Source: Geobacillus vulcani PSS1
GTDB lineage: Bacteria > Bacillota > Bacilli > Bacillales > Anoxybacillaceae
Assembly (NCBI RefSeq): GCF_000733845.1
Contig: NZ_JPOI01000001.1
Location: 969,501-1,033,500, forward strand
Length of the DNA stretch: 64,000 bases
Direction of reading: 5' to 3'
The notes under the pieces were generated by a model. That model did no database searches, was not told the DNA's origin, and saw only the letters and a program-made list of their open reading frames with translations. The stretch's first letter is position 1; each line of letters opens with the position of its first letter. A program made the translations under genes and the position numbers. Positions 26,550-36,087 of the stretch are shown in pieces.

Positions 26550-27270
26550 ACAATACTTTTGATAAAAACGCTTTCGTCCGTTCGTGCTGCGGGCGGTCAA
26601 ACAACTCTTCCGGCTTTCCTTCTTCGACGATGTAGCCGCCGTCCATAAACAAGACGCGGTCGCCGACTTCGCGGGCAAAGCCCATTTCATGGGTGACGAC
26701 AACCATCGTCATCCCTTCATTGGCCAGCTGCTTCATGACCGAGAGCACTTCCCCGACCATTTCCGGGTCAAGCGCTGATGTCGGCTCGTCAAACAACATG
26801 ATTTTCGGCTCCATGGCGAGCGCGCGGGCGATGGCGACACGCTGCGCCTGTCCGCCAGAGAGGGAATCCGGGTAGGCGTGCGCTTTGTCCTGCAAACCGA
26901 CTTTGGCGAGCAGCTCCATTGCCTTCGCTTCCGCTTTTTCACGCGGCCATTTGCGCACTTTCATCGGCGCCAGCGTAATGTTGTTGAGCACCGTCATATG
27001 CGGGAACAAGTTGAAGCGTTGAAACACCATGCCGACTTCTTCCCGCACTTTATTTAAATTCGTGTCTTTGGCCTTCAAATTGATGCCGTCAATGATAATT
27101 TCTCCTTCATCGAAATCCTCAAGGAGGTTTAAGCAGCGCAAAAACGTCGATTTCCCCGAACCCGACGGGCCGATGACAACGACGACTTCTCCTTCGCGGA
27201 TATGGACGTCGATTCCTTTCAATACCTGAAGCGAACCAAACGATTTTTTCAGCTGGCGTACATCGATCAT
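26548..27270 (-). CDS. artP: Arginine/lysine/histidine ABC transporter ATPase
   Basis: A 240-residue ATPase of the polar amino acid class. It has Walker [10 protein letters not shown], the Q-loop [11 protein letters not shown], signature [15 protein letters not shown], Walker [14 protein letters not shown] and the switch His in VVTHEMGFA. The sequence is nearly identical, as far as I recall, to the G. stearothermophilus ArtP of known structure. The start overlaps the artM stop by 4 bases (ATGA), so the two are co-translated. Confidence 0.95.
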   Translation of the reverse strand: MIDVRQLKKSFGSLQVLKGIDVHIREGEVVVVIGPSGSGKSTFLRCLNLLEDFDEGEIIIDGINLKAKDTNLNKVREEVGMVFQRFNLFPHMTVLNNITLAPMKVRKWPREKAEAKAMELLAKVGLQDKAHAYPDSLSGGQAQRVAIARALAMEPKIMLFDEPTSALDPEMVGEVLSVMKQLANEGMTMVVVTHEMGFAREVGDRVLFMDGGYIVEEGKPEELFDRPQHERTKAFLSKVL

Positions 27271-27923
27271 TGGGTTGAATACTTCCTTTCAAGATAGTGT
27301 AAGAGTTTGCTGAGGGAGAGGGTCAGCAACAAATAAATAAACGCGACCGTCAAATACGGTTCCCAGACGCGGTAATATTGCCCCTGTGCCGCTCTTCCCC
27401 AATACATCAGCTCTGGGGCAGCGATGACCAGTCCAAGTGAAGAGTCCTTGATCAAGACAATAAATTCATTAGCAAACGGCGGAATCATCCGCTTCAACGC
27501 CTGCGGCAAAATGATGTAGCGCATGGCTTGCGCGTGTGTCATCCCGAGCGAGCGGGCGGCTTCCATTTGCCCCTTGTCGATCGATTGGATGCCGGCGCGG
27601 AAAATTTCCGCCACATAAGCCGCCGAATTGAGCGAAAGCGATACGATCAGTGAAACGGTTGCGCTTGGCTGGGCGAAAAAGATCGGCATGACACCGAAGT
27701 GAACGAGTAAAATTTGCACGACAAGCGGCGTGCCGCGGAAAAAGTTAATGTACCATGCAAATGGCAACCTGATGAGTCGATTGGTTGACATTTTGCCAAG
27801 GCCGATGATCAACCCGAGAATTAAACCGGAAATAATGGCGGCGATCGAAACACCAATGGTCAACAACAATCCGCGCAAGAAAAACGGGGCATATTCTATA
27901 ATGATATCGAAACGGAAATCCAT
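27267..27923 (-). CDS. artM: Arginine ABC transporter permease
   Basis: A 218-residue, five-helix HEAAT-type permease. The EAA loop that docks to the ATPase is [22 protein letters not shown]. ArtM is thought to work as a homodimer with ArtP2 and the binding protein ArtJ. A hairpin separates it from artJ upstream. Confidence 0.93.
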   Translation of the reverse strand: MDFRFDIIIEYAPFFLRGLLLTIGVSIAAIISGLILGLIIGLGKMSTNRLIRLPFAWYINFFRGTPLVVQILLVHFGVMPIFFAQPSATVSLIVSLSLNSAAYVAEIFRAGIQSIDKGQMEAARSLGMTHAQAMRYIILPQALKRMIPPFANEFIVLIKDSSLGLVIAAPELMYWGRAAQGQYYRVWEPYLTVAFIYLLLTLSLSKLLHYLERKYSTQ

Positions 27924-27942
27924 CGGTTCTCACCTTTCTTAT

Positions 27943-27979
27943 GAAAAAGGCGTAACTTATGGCCAGTTACGCCTTTTTC
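27943..27979 (-). terminator. Attenuating hairpin between artJ and artM
   Basis: GAAAAAGGCGTAACT pairs with AGTTACGCCTTTTTC around 7 bases. On the minus strand the stem runs into TTTTTC. It can partly stop transcription so that the binding protein is made in excess over the permease, as in other ABC operons. Confidence 0.7.
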
Positions 27980-27999
27980 GATCTCGTGTATTTTCACCG

Positions 28000-28830
28000 T
28001 TATTGCGCTTGCTTCAAGCTTTCGATATTCGGTTCAGTACCAAACCACTTTTTGTAAATTTCCGCGTATTTGCCGCTGTCAATCACTTTTTTCAATGCTT
28101 CGTCGATTTTAGGTTTCAAGTCGCTTCCTTTCGGGAACATGAGACCATAAAACTCAGATTGGAAGTTTTTCGGGTCAGCAATCGCTTTGATTTTTTTGTC
28201 TGGATTGTTTTTCACGTATTCGTTGGCTACCGCGTTGTCTGTGACCACTGCATCAACACCGCCGTTGAGCAAATCCATAATGGCGACGACCGTGTTTTCA
28301 AACTTTTTGATATTTTTGTTTTCTTTTCCAAGCAGTTTTTCCACGGCTTCCTGCCCTGTGGTGCCGTTTTGTACACCTACTGTTTTTCCTTTCAGGTCAA
28401 GCGCGTTTTGAATCGGGCTTCCTTCTTTAACCATAATCATATGAGTGGATTCAAAATAAGGAATGGAAAAGTCATAGGTTTGCTTGCGTTCATCATTAAT
28501 CGTAATGCCCGAGATCCCCATGTCGATCTCCTTGCTTTGCAACGCTGCAAACAGCGGATCCCAACCAATGTTTCGCAACTCGTAGTCAAGACCGGCTTCT
28601 TTCATAATGGCATCGAGAAGATCGACGTCGAAGCCGACAATTTTTCCTTTATCCATATATTCGAACGGAGCAAACGCCGCGTCCGTTCCGACGATGATTT
28701 TTTTCTTTGCTTCCCCACCGCCCGATGACGAGCTTGTTTCCGTTGATTTGCCGTCGCAAGCGGCCAGCGCCATCATCAATGCGGCAACAACGGCCACGAA
28801 TAAACCCTTTTTCATTTTAAGCTTAAGCAT
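28000..28830 (-). CDS. artJ: Arginine/lysine/histidine-binding lipoprotein
   Basis: A 276-residue extracellular solute-binding protein, family 3. The lipobox is LAAC at about residues 22-25, followed by a Ser/Gly-rich linker. The mature domain has the amino acid-binding marks VGTDAAFAPFEYMD, GFDVDLLDAI, DMGISGITINDERK and GVQNGTTGQ. First gene of artJ-artM-artP. The ATG at 28830 has AAAGGGGGA upstream. Confidence 0.93.
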   Translation of the reverse strand: MLKLKMKKGLFVAVVAALMMALAACDGKSTETSSSSGGGEAKKKIIVGTDAAFAPFEYMDKGKIVGFDVDLLDAIMKEAGLDYELRNIGWDPLFAALQSKEIDMGISGITINDERKQTYDFSIPYFESTHMIMVKEGSPIQNALDLKGKTVGVQNGTTGQEAVEKLLGKENKNIKKFENTVVAIMDLLNGGVDAVVTDNAVANEYVKNNPDKKIKAIADPKNFQSEFYGLMFPKGSDLKPKIDEALKKVIDSGKYAEIYKKWFGTEPNIESLKQAQ

Positions 28831-29225
28831 GTTCTAGAATCCCCCTTTGAAATCATTGTCGATGAACGATTATCATACTATCAATATTTTTTTGGTTATG
28901 CAATAGGTTTTATAAAAATAATTGTTTGAACATTTTGGTATCCACTCCTTAATAAGAAAATATGTATTTTATCAATGGTTTTATCCTGATCAATAAACAC
29001 GAATTGAATTTTTATGAAATAATGTTTATGAAAGGGAGTTGCGATTGCCTATGATTCTGAATTTACTAAATATTATATCAGAAAGAGGTAGTGTTGTACA
29101 TCTTTATTTTAAATTCTTTTATTTTATCGTATTTGGAAAAAAATAAATACTATTGTATAAATATTATTTGTTCCGTTATGATAAGAGTGTAGGTGACAAG
29201 ACAACAAAGGAAAGGGGAGCACGAC
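28831..29225. promoter_or_regulatory. Divergent artJ/putP control region with putP promoter
   Basis: About 395 AT-rich bases between divergent transporter genes. On the plus strand TTGTAT (29153-29158) and TATGAT (29177-29182) are 18 bases apart and fit a sigma-A promoter for putP. The artJ promoter must be on the other strand; candidates around TTGCAT and TATGAT there have poor spacing. No riboswitch or coding frame is seen. Confidence 0.45.
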
Positions 29226-30683
29226 ATGGTTTTATTTTCAGTCATTGTCTACTTAGTCGGCATGCTGTGGATCGGCTACTGGGCGTATAAACGGACGTCG
29301 AATCTGTCCGATTATATGCTTGGCGGCCGCACGCTCGGACCGGCGGTCACGGCGTTAAGTGCAGGAGCCTCTGACATGAGCGGATGGCTGTTGATGGGGC
29401 TGCCGGGAGCCATGTACGTGGACGGAGTGAGCGCTGCCTGGATCGTCATTGGCTTGACGCTTGGCGCTTATGCAAACTGGCTGTTCGTTGCGCCGCGTCT
29501 GCGCGTCTATACGGAAGTGGCGAACGATTCGATTACGATTCCAGAGTTTTTGGAAAACCGTTTCGGTGATCGAACGAAATTGTTGCGAATGGTATCAGGA
29601 ATCGTGATCATGGTCTTTTTCACCTTTTATGTCTCATCCGGTCTTGTCTCGGGCGGCGTGCTGTTTGAAAATTCGTTTGGCGTCAGCTATCATACGGGCT
29701 TGTGGATTGTCGGCGGTGTTGTTGTTGCGTATACGTTGTTTGGCGGCTTTTTAGCGGTCAGCTGGACCGATTTTGTACAAGGAACGATTATGTTCATTGC
29801 ATTGATTTTGGTGCCGGTGGTGACGCTGTTCCATACGGGCGGGCCTGTGGACACAGTTGACACCATTCGTGACATTGACCCGAATTTATTGAACTTGTGG
29901 AAAGGAACGAGCTTCCTCGGCATCATCTCGTTATTCGCTTGGGGGCTTGGGTATTTTGGCCAGCCGCACATTATCGTCCGCTTTATGGCGATCAAGTCGG
30001 TCAAAGAAATGAAAAGCGCCCGCCGCATCGGCATGGGGTGGATGATTTTCTCGGTTGTCGGGGCGATGTTGACGGGTCTTTTTGGAATCGCTTACTTTTC
30101 GCAGCGCGGTATGAAACTTGATGACCCGGAAACGGTATTTATTCAGCTTGGGCACATTTTGTTCCATCCGATTATTACTGGGTTTTTGCTGGCGGCGATT
30201 TTAGCCGCGATTATGAGCACCATTTCATCCCAGCTGCTCGTCACCTCGAGCTCGCTGACCGAAGACTTGTATAAAGTCGTGTTCCGCCGTGCGGCTTCGG
30301 ATAAGGAGCTAGTCTTTGTCGGGCGCCTGTCTGTGCTTCTTGTCGCGGTCGTCGCGACGGCGCTGGCGTACACGAAAAACGACACGATTTTAAACTTGGT
30401 CGGCTATGCGTGGGCTGGATTTGGCGCATCGTTTGGCCCAGTTATTCTGTTGAGCTTATGCTGGCGGCGGATGACGAAATGGGGGGCGCTCGCCGGCATG
30501 GTCGCCGGGGCATTGACGGTTATTCTTTGGACGCAATCCGCCTACTTAAAAGGGCTGCTGTATGAAATGATCCCGGGTTTTGCGGCTGGCTTGGCAGCGA
30601 TTGTCATCGTCAGCTTGCTGACGAAGGAGCCAGAAGGGAAAGTAGCGGAACAATTTGATCGATTCAAGCAGTTGTTGTCCTAA
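29226..30683 (+). CDS. putP: Sodium/proline symporter
   Basis: A 485-residue, 13-helix member of the sodium:solute symporter family that imports proline with Na+. Marks are YMLGGRTLGPAVTALSAGASD then MSGWLLMGLPG (Na+ site), GAYANWLFVAPRLRVYTE and ISTISSQLLVTSSSLTEDLY. ATG 29226 has AAAGGGGAGC upstream; the longer frame from 29193 is rejected. The use could be nutritional or osmoprotective (PutP versus OpuE), which sequence alone does not settle. Confidence 0.9.
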   Translation: MVLFSVIVYLVGMLWIGYWAYKRTSNLSDYMLGGRTLGPAVTALSAGASDMSGWLLMGLPGAMYVDGVSAAWIVIGLTLGAYANWLFVAPRLRVYTEVANDSITIPEFLENRFGDRTKLLRMVSGIVIMVFFTFYVSSGLVSGGVLFENSFGVSYHTGLWIVGGVVVAYTLFGGFLAVSWTDFVQGTIMFIALILVPVVTLFHTGGPVDTVDTIRDIDPNLLNLWKGTSFLGIISLFAWGLGYFGQPHIIVRFMAIKSVKEMKSARRIGMGWMIFSVVGAMLTGLFGIAYFSQRGMKLDDPETVFIQLGHILFHPIITGFLLAAILAAIMSTISSQLLVTSSSLTEDLYKVVFRRAASDKELVFVGRLSVLLVAVVATALAYTKNDTILNLVGYAWAGFGASFGPVILLSLCWRRMTKWGALAGMVAGALTVILWTQSAYLKGLLYEMIPGFAAGLAAIVIVSLLTKEPEGKVAEQFDRFKQLLS

Positions 30684-30692
30684 AAAATAGGC

Positions 30693-30727
30693 AAAAAGGG
30701 TGTCCCTTGCGCAGGGGCACCCTTTTT
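30693..30727. terminator. Bidirectional terminator after putP
   Basis: AAAAAGGGTGTCCC pairs with GGGGCACCCTTTTT, with a mismatch, around TTGCGCA, between convergent putP and the nitrilase gene. Confidence 0.75.
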
Positions 30728-30738
30728 GTTGTTTCGGA

Positions 30739-31599
30739 CTATTTCACTTGATTCCAATCCGAGTACAAGTCGATGCGCCGGTCGCGCCATGTCGCGACCG
30801 ATCCTTTTTCCCGCACTTTGCGAAGCAGCGCCAAATCAAGGTCAGCCGTAATGACCATGTCGTCGTTGATCTCGCCGGCCGCGAGTATGCCGCCGGGTGG
30901 GAACGGGATGTCGTTGGGCGTGATGACGGCTGCTTGGCCGAAGTTGGCGCGCATAAAATCGACCGTCGGAAGCGCTCCGACCGTACCGGTCGTGACGACA
31001 TACACTTCGTTTTCGATGGCCCGCGCGTGGCAGCAATACCGTACGCGGTAAAACCCATGCCGGTCGTCGGTGCACGACGGACAGAAGAGGACATCCGCCC
31101 CTTTGGCGCGCGCCATGCGGACGATTTCCGGAAACTCGATGTCATAGCACGTCAACATGGCGATCGTCGCTTTGTCCGTTTCAAAGACGCGAAGTCCATC
31201 GCCGGGGGCGATGTTCCATTCGTTGGCCTCGGTCGGGGTGATGTGCAGCTTTGCCTGGCGGTGGATCGTTCCGTCTGGCGTAAACAAATGGGCGACATTG
31301 TACAGCTTCCCGTTTTGGCGGATGACATGCGTGCCGCCGATCAAGTACATGCCCGTGTCTTTGGCGAGCGACACAAACAGTTCGGTGTATTTTTCGGTAT
31401 AATCCGGCAAATCATCAATCGTCGCTGGCCGTCCGCCCTCAACTGGAATGGAAAGCAATTGCGTCGTGAAAAATTCCGGAAACAACACAAACTCAGCGTC
31501 AAACTCTTGCGCCGTTTTGACGTAATGCGTCACTTGCTCGGCAAACTCGTCAAACGAGCGGATGGTGTGAAGATGATATTGGACAGCGGATACGCGCAT
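30739..31599 (-). CDS. Carbon-nitrogen hydrolase (nitrilase superfamily)
   Basis: A 286-residue hydrolase of the nitrilase/omega-amidase superfamily, which cleaves C-N bonds of amides. The catalytic triad is visible: Glu42 (LFPEFF), Lys117 (RQAKLHITP) and Cys151 (LTCYDIEFPE). The substrate is not determined; close relatives include amidohydrolases and N-carbamoyl hydrolases. AAGGAGGATGCGG lies before the ATG. It is a separate minus-strand unit facing putP. Confidence 0.85.
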   Translation of the reverse strand: MRVSAVQYHLHTIRSFDEFAEQVTHYVKTAQEFDAEFVLFPEFFTTQLLSIPVEGGRPATIDDLPDYTEKYTELFVSLAKDTGMYLIGGTHVIRQNGKLYNVAHLFTPDGTIHRQAKLHITPTEANEWNIAPGDGLRVFETDKATIAMLTCYDIEFPEIVRMARAKGADVLFCPSCTDDRHGFYRVRYCCHARAIENEVYVVTTGTVGALPTVDFMRANFGQAAVITPNDIPFPPGGILAAGEINDDMVITADLDLALLRKVREKGSVATWRDRRIDLYSDWNQVK

Positions 31600-31705
31600 A
31601 ACCGCATCCTCCTTTCTATCGCATATGGCATTGCTTTTCCGGCGAGTCCCTGCATTGCTTCATTCCGTGGTGGGAGAAGGAAAGACAAGGCCGAAGAAGC
31701 CTTGC

Positions 31706-32521
31706 CTATTGTTCCCCGTAGCGGCGGTAAGCGCCGTGATGCGTTGGGCCAACGTATTCGTTTAACGGGAACGAATGGCGAATGGCGGCGGTGATGAACG
31801 CTTTGGCGGTGGCAATGGCGTCTTTCACCGGACGGCCTTTGGCCAGTTCGGCGGCGATGGCGGCCGAGAACGTGCAGCCGGCCCCGTGCGTATACGTCGT
31901 GTCAATCCGTTCCGATTCGAGGAGTTCAAACGTTTTGCCGTCATAAAGGACGTCCACGGCATAGTCATGCGGAATTTTCCGCCCGCCTTTGACGATGACA
32001 TATCGGGCCCCGAGTTCATGGATGCGCCCAGCTGCTTCCTTCATGTCCTCGATCGTTTCAATGCGCGGCAGGCCGGACAATTGCGCGGCTTCAAACAAGT
32101 TCGGCGTCACGACGGTGGCTTTTGGCACGAGCGTTTCCCGGTAGCACACCGTATTTTCCGGGTGGAGCGGCTCATCCGCCCCTTTGCATACCATCACCGG
32201 GTCGACGACCGCGTTTTTCAATCCATGTTTTTCAATGGTGTGCGCCGCCAATTCAATGATATCGGTTGTCGGAAGCATGCCTGTTTTTAAGGCATCAATC
32301 CCGACGCCGACGATGATCGTCTCCAGCTGGGCTTCGATCGTCGCCAAGTCCACGGGGAAGACTTGATGCGCCCAACGGTTGTGCGGATCCATGGCGACGA
32401 TGGTCGTGATCGCCGTCATGCCGTACACGCCAAGCTCTTGGAATGTTTTCAAGTCCGCCTGCAGCCCGGCGCCGCCGCTGCTGTCCGAACCGGCGATGGT
32501 TAATGCTTTTGGCATGGTCAT
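31706..32521 (-). CDS. pdxK: Pyridoxal/pyridoxine kinase of the ThiD-like type
   Basis: A 271-residue ribokinase-fold enzyme that phosphorylates pyridoxal (and HMP in some relatives) for vitamin B6 salvage. It follows Bacillus PdxK closely: KALTIAGSDSSGGAGLQADL, VVDPVMVCKGADEPL and the anion-hole THGAGCTFSAAIAAELAKG. Several in-frame starts exist. I chose the ATG at 32521, 8 bases after AAAGGAG, over GTG 32530 and ATG 32527, which sit too close to it. ThiD proper is the main alternative. Confidence 0.85.
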   Translation of the reverse strand: MTMPKALTIAGSDSSGGAGLQADLKTFQELGVYGMTAITTIVAMDPHNRWAHQVFPVDLATIEAQLETIIVGVGIDALKTGMLPTTDIIELAAHTIEKHGLKNAVVDPVMVCKGADEPLHPENTVCYRETLVPKATVVTPNLFEAAQLSGLPRIETIEDMKEAAGRIHELGARYVIVKGGRKIPHDYAVDVLYDGKTFELLESERIDTTYTHGAGCTFSAAIAAELAKGRPVKDAIATAKAFITAAIRHSFPLNEYVGPTHHGAYRRYGEQ

Positions 32522-33033
32522 CGTCATCACTCCTTTGTTTCAAAAGATGATATCATGAAGCCGATTTCAAGGATGAAATCGTTGCTCTCCATCGAAGCAA
32601 GAACCGCCAAACTTGAGCGAACGTGCGACGCGGTTTCTTTCCTGTTTGCGAAATCACTAGAAGGCCGGTGAAAAACGGCTGAGTCCCTTCATCAATGGGA
32701 GAACACGTGAAAAGCAGGGTCGATGCACCAAGGTTTTTCTAGTTGAGAAGTGACATTGCAAAGCCGTATCCAGGATTAAATCACCAGCCTCCTAGGGTTC
32801 GTAGTAGGAAAACCAACGCCGTTTGGCAAGATTTCGCCACTGGCAAAGAGGCGATTTTGCCCTAGTTTCCCCATTCCATCACCGGATTTCTCAAACGCGA
32901 TCGGTTGTTTCTCGGATGCGGTAACATTCTTCAAGCGACACCGCTTGTTTTTCCGGAAAGTTCATGGCTTGCTATTTTCATTATACACGGTCCGCTTTGC
33001 CGAACGAAAACGATTTGGCATAACAAACGGATA
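32522..33033. other. Long intergenic region with an orphan IS end
   Basis: About 510 bases with no supported gene. It contains a 19-base match to the end of the IS1182-family element elsewhere in the window (32657-32675, CTAGAAGGCCGGTGAAAAA). Nothing resembling the rest of that IS follows. Confidence 0.5.
32657..32675. repeat. Solo IS1182-type terminal sequence
   Basis: CTAGAAGGCCGGTGAAAAA equals the inward-read right end of the element at 52023-53584, including the CTAG target. It is probably a remnant of a deleted copy or of a short derivative. Confidence 0.5.
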
Positions 33034-33063
33034 CAAAAAAGCCGCCCGCTATGAGCGGGCGGA
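33034..33063 (-). terminator. Terminator of ald
   Basis: CCGCCCGCT pairs with AGCGGGCGG around ATG. On the minus strand it is followed by CTTTTTTG. Confidence 0.8.
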
Positions 33064-33133
33064 TCGATGGCGGGAATGGGCAGCGATGAGCAGGCGGCCG
33101 ACCGTGCGCGCTGCCGGCCGCGTCAACCAGCGG

Positions 33134-34267
33134 TTAGTTGGCGGCCAATGTTTTGCCGAGCGCTTCGCGGGCCGGGACGTAGTGGTAGCCGAGGTCGCGG
33201 GCGACCGCTTCATACGTGATTTCGCCGTTGGCGACGTTGACGCCAAGCTCAAGCGCCGGGTTGTCTGTAATGGCTTGGATGACGCCTTTATTGGCGATTT
33301 GCAAGGCGTATGGCATCGTAACGTTCGTCAAGGCGATCGTCGAGGTGCGCGGGACAGCGCCGGGCATGTTGGCAACGGCGTAATGAACGACGCCGTGCTT
33401 GACGTAGGTCGGGTTGTCATGGGTCGTGACGTGGTCGCTCGTCTCGACGATGCCCCCTTGGTCGATGGCGACATCAACGATGACCGAGCCCGGCTTCATC
33501 GCTTTCACCATGTCCTCGGTGACGAGCTTCGGCGCCCGTGCCCCTGGGATGAGGACAGCGCCGATGACAAGGTCGGCCTCGGCGACGGCTTCAGCGATGT
33601 TCATCGGGTTGGACATGAGCGTCGTAATTTGGTTGCCAAAAATGTCGTCAAGCTCGCGCAGGCGGTCGGCGTTTACGTCAATGATGGTCACATCGGCGCC
33701 AAGGCCGACGGCGACTTTTGCCGCATTCGTGCCGACAACCCCGCCGCCGATGATCGTCACTTTGCCGCGGGCGACGCCAGGGACGCCGCCAAGCAAAATG
33801 CCTTTGCCGCCGTATGGTTTTTCTAAAAATTGCGCCCCGATTTGCGCGGCCATCCGCCCGGCGACTTCGCTCATCGGCGTGAGCAGCGGCAGCGTGCGGC
33901 CGACTTGCACCGTCTCATAGGCAATGGCAATGACGCCGCTTTCTTTTAAGGCGCGCGTCAATTCCGGGTCAGCAGCCAAATGCAAATAGGTGAACAAAAT
34001 GAGACCTGGGCGGAAATAGCCGTATTCGCTTGGCAGCGGCTCTTTCACTTTCATCACCATATCGGCTTGCGCCCAAACATCTTCCGCCCGCTCGATGATT
34101 TGTGCTCCGGCACGGGCGTAATCGCTGTCGCTGAAACCGCTTCCAATCCCTGCCTCTTTCTCGATCAGCACCGTATGTCCTGCCTGAACGAACGACAACA
34201 CGCCAGCCGGCGTAATGGCAACGCGGTTTTCGTTATTTTTAATTTCTTTGGGCACTCCAATAATCAT
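33134..34267 (-). CDS. ald: Alanine dehydrogenase
   Basis: A 377-residue NAD-dependent enzyme that converts L-alanine to pyruvate and ammonia, used in alanine catabolism and sporulation. Motifs are [20 protein letters not shown] at the start, [11 protein letters not shown] (pyruvate-binding Lys), FTYLHLAAD (catalytic His), and the Rossmann stretch [38 protein letters not shown] is the leader. It follows the PucR-type regulator gene, which in Bacillus (AdeR) activates ald. Confidence 0.96.
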   Translation of the reverse strand: MIIGVPKEIKNNENRVAITPAGVLSFVQAGHTVLIEKEAGIGSGFSDSDYARAGAQIIERAEDVWAQADMVMKVKEPLPSEYGYFRPGLILFTYLHLAADPELTRALKESGVIAIAYETVQVGRTLPLLTPMSEVAGRMAAQIGAQFLEKPYGGKGILLGGVPGVARGKVTIIGGGVVGTNAAKVAVGLGADVTIIDVNADRLRELDDIFGNQITTLMSNPMNIAEAVAEADLVIGAVLIPGARAPKLVTEDMVKAMKPGSVIVDVAIDQGGIVETSDHVTTHDNPTYVKHGVVHYAVANMPGAVPRTSTIALTNVTMPYALQIANKGVIQAITDNPALELGVNVANGEITYEAVARDLGYHYVPAREALGKTLAAN

Positions 34268-34364
34268 CAGTACGGTTCCTCCTCGTCAAAAGTAGCCTTA
34301 CTTATAGTATAAAAGAGGAGAAAGAGCCAGGCATTGTTCAAAAAAGAGAAAGAAGCGCTCGGTT

Positions 34365-34382
34365 TTTGTGGATTTCCACAAA
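34365..34382. promoter_or_regulatory. Palindrome upstream of ald, candidate regulator operator
   Basis: TTTGTGGA-TT-TCCACAAA is an 18-base inverted repeat in the short gap between the regulator stop and ald, about 100 bases before the ald start. The ald promoter core looks weak, which fits activation from such a site. Binding by the adjacent regulator is inferred. Confidence 0.45.
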
Positions 34383-34383
34383 T

Positions 34384-35619
34384 TCAACCGCGCGCTTCAT
34401 ATTTGGCCAATTTAATATCGATGTATAATTTGATTTTTTGGTTCATGTCATGGAGATCCAGCTCCGCGATGTCAGCGATCCGCTTTAGTCGATACGTGAG
34501 CGTGTTCGGGTGAACATTGAGAACGTCGGCGGTTTCTTGCACGTTTTCATTATGGTCAAAAAACGTTTCAAACGTTTTCACCAAGTCGCTGTGGTGTTTC
34601 TGGTCGTACGATTGCAGCTTCGTTAACGCCGGGTTGGTCCATTCCCCTTGCCGCTTTTGTTCAAGCAAAAAATCGAAAAATTGGTAAATGCCGAGCTGGG
34701 CATAGCCGTAAACTGACTTGATTTCATCGCCGAGCTTCTCTTTGAGCGCCAAGACGGCGAGCGCTTCGCGGTAGCTTTTTTCAATGAGGCGGTAGGCGCC
34801 ATATACGCCGCCAAACCCGCATTGCACATCATGGATGTGAAACCGTTCTTTCATTTTGGCGGCGAATGACTCGATGAACCGTTGAAGCTCTTTCAATGGC
34901 TGTTCGGTTTTCGGCGCCGCCAGCAAAATGACGTCGCGGCCGTCGGTCGTGTAAAGAGGGAGCGGAAGCTGCTGGGTCGTTTGCAGCAGGTAGGAGATTT
35001 GCCGCTCCATTTCATTCGTCAAATCAGCCGCAAAGCGGAAGACGACAACGGCAAACGGCGGCGCTGCCGTCATTTGCATCGCGGCAAGATGCGTGCGGAT
35101 CTCGTCTTCGGTCGCGATATGGCCGGTGAGCAACTTCCAAAACAGTTCTTGCACCCGCTCTTCTTTTTTGTTTTTGCGCATATACAGCTGCAACACTTTG
35201 TTTTTCGCTGCTTTGGCCGCCAGCTTCAGCCATTCCATTTCCTCAGGCGTGAGCGTCCGGTTCGTTTCGAGCACCCAAATGAAGCCGATCACTTCATCGT
35301 TTTTCCAAATCGAGACGGCGACGCGGCTGCCGAGGCCGACATCTTCAATGGGCGGCACGCGCACCGGCTCGCGGCTTTTGAGCAGCGCCGGGATGGCGCC
35401 CTGTTTCCATAAGCTGTTGATCACTTTTTCCGGCACGCGCCGGCTGATGATCGTCGCCGTCCGCGCGGGATCGGTGTAGTCATCGTGGGCGCTGTAGGCG
35501 ATGAGGCGATGATTGGCGTCTTCGATCGTCACTGGGCAGCGCAGCACGTCGCTGACGCGGTCGGCAAACTCCTCAAGGCTGTCAAACTCGCCGCGGAACG
35601 GATCATAATCGTTACGCAT
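34384..35619 (-). CDS. adeR: PucR/CdaR-type transcriptional activator, AdeR-like
   Basis: A 411-residue regulator. The N-terminal ~150 residues look like a GAF-type sensor (CPVTIEDANHRLIAYSAHDD), the middle is a GGDEF-like/CdaR fold, and the C-terminus (about 350-405) is the PucR helix-turn-helix NVQETADVLNVHPNTLTYRL. Its position just upstream of ald on the same strand matches Bacillus AdeR, which activates ald. ATG 35619 has GGGGGAAA upstream; the longer frame to 35793 has no ribosome site. Confidence 0.82.
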   Translation of the reverse strand: MRNDYDPFRGEFDSLEEFADRVSDVLRCPVTIEDANHRLIAYSAHDDYTDPARTATIISRRVPEKVINSLWKQGAIPALLKSREPVRVPPIEDVGLGSRVAVSIWKNDEVIGFIWVLETNRTLTPEEMEWLKLAAKAAKNKVLQLYMRKNKKEERVQELFWKLLTGHIATEDEIRTHLAAMQMTAAPPFAVVVFRFAADLTNEMERQISYLLQTTQQLPLPLYTTDGRDVILLAAPKTEQPLKELQRFIESFAAKMKERFHIHDVQCGFGGVYGAYRLIEKSYREALAVLALKEKLGDEIKSVYGYAQLGIYQFFDFLLEQKRQGEWTNPALTKLQSYDQKHHSDLVKTFETFFDHNENVQETADVLNVHPNTLTYRLKRIADIAELDLHDMNQKIKLYIDIKLAKYEARG

Positions 35620-35746
35620 ATCGTTTCCCCCGCATCGTCCATGTGATGGTAGTTTCATTTTACCATAATGTATTCTGATGAAGCGGGATGGTTGTATTTC
35701 TTGTCGAATGAACAAAAAGCGGGATTCGACAAGGAGGGGGACAACA

Positions 35747-35997
35747 GTGAAACAATGGGAGATCGCTGTCATTCCCGGCGAAGGCATCGGCAAGGAAGTC
35801 GTGCCAGCGGCGTTGGATGTGTTGAAAACGATTGCCGATGTTCATGGAGGATCGGCGAAGAAGGGATCGGCGCCCTCTTGCTGCAAACGATCGAGGACGT
35901 CACCGCTGACGGCGTCAAAACCCCGGATCTTGGCGGCACGGCGGCGACGAAGGCATTGGCGGAAGAATTTTGCCGGCGTCTGCATGAGCAAGCTTGA
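35747..35997 (+). pseudogene. Internally deleted tartrate/3-isopropylmalate dehydrogenase-family remnant
   Basis: A strong AAGGAGGGGG site leads into GTG and KQWEIAVIPGEGIGKEVVPA then ALDVLKTIADVHGG, the N-terminus of the YcsA/LeuB decarboxylating dehydrogenase family. About 36 codons in, the frame shifts. The family's C-terminus follows in frame +2: GIGALLLQTIEDV then KTPDLGGTAATKALAEEF and a stop at 35995. Roughly 270 internal codons are gone, with the junction near 35850-35870. The ribosome site and start survive, which suggests a fairly recent deletion. Confidence 0.75.
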
Positions 35998-36022
35998 CCG
36001 GTTCAAGGGCAAGCAGCACCGC

Positions 36023-36050
36023 TTGCAGTTTCCTTTTGTTCAGGTATACT
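36023..36050 (+). promoter_or_regulatory. Putative promoter of the EIIA-antiterminator pair
   Basis: TTGCAG (36023-36028) and TATACT (36045-36050) are 16 bases apart, 38 bases before the EIIA start. Confidence 0.4.
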
Positions 36051-36087
36051 TGTTGTCGGATGAACTGAACAGAAAGGATGACGCCCA

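Noticed and set aside
27730..28728. Long open frame (332 codons) antisense to artM and artJ
   Set aside because: It runs opposite two well-identified genes, has no ribosome site and no recognisable product.
32945..33826. 293-codon frame antisense to ald
   Set aside because: Covers the ald terminator and gene in reverse; no ribosome site.
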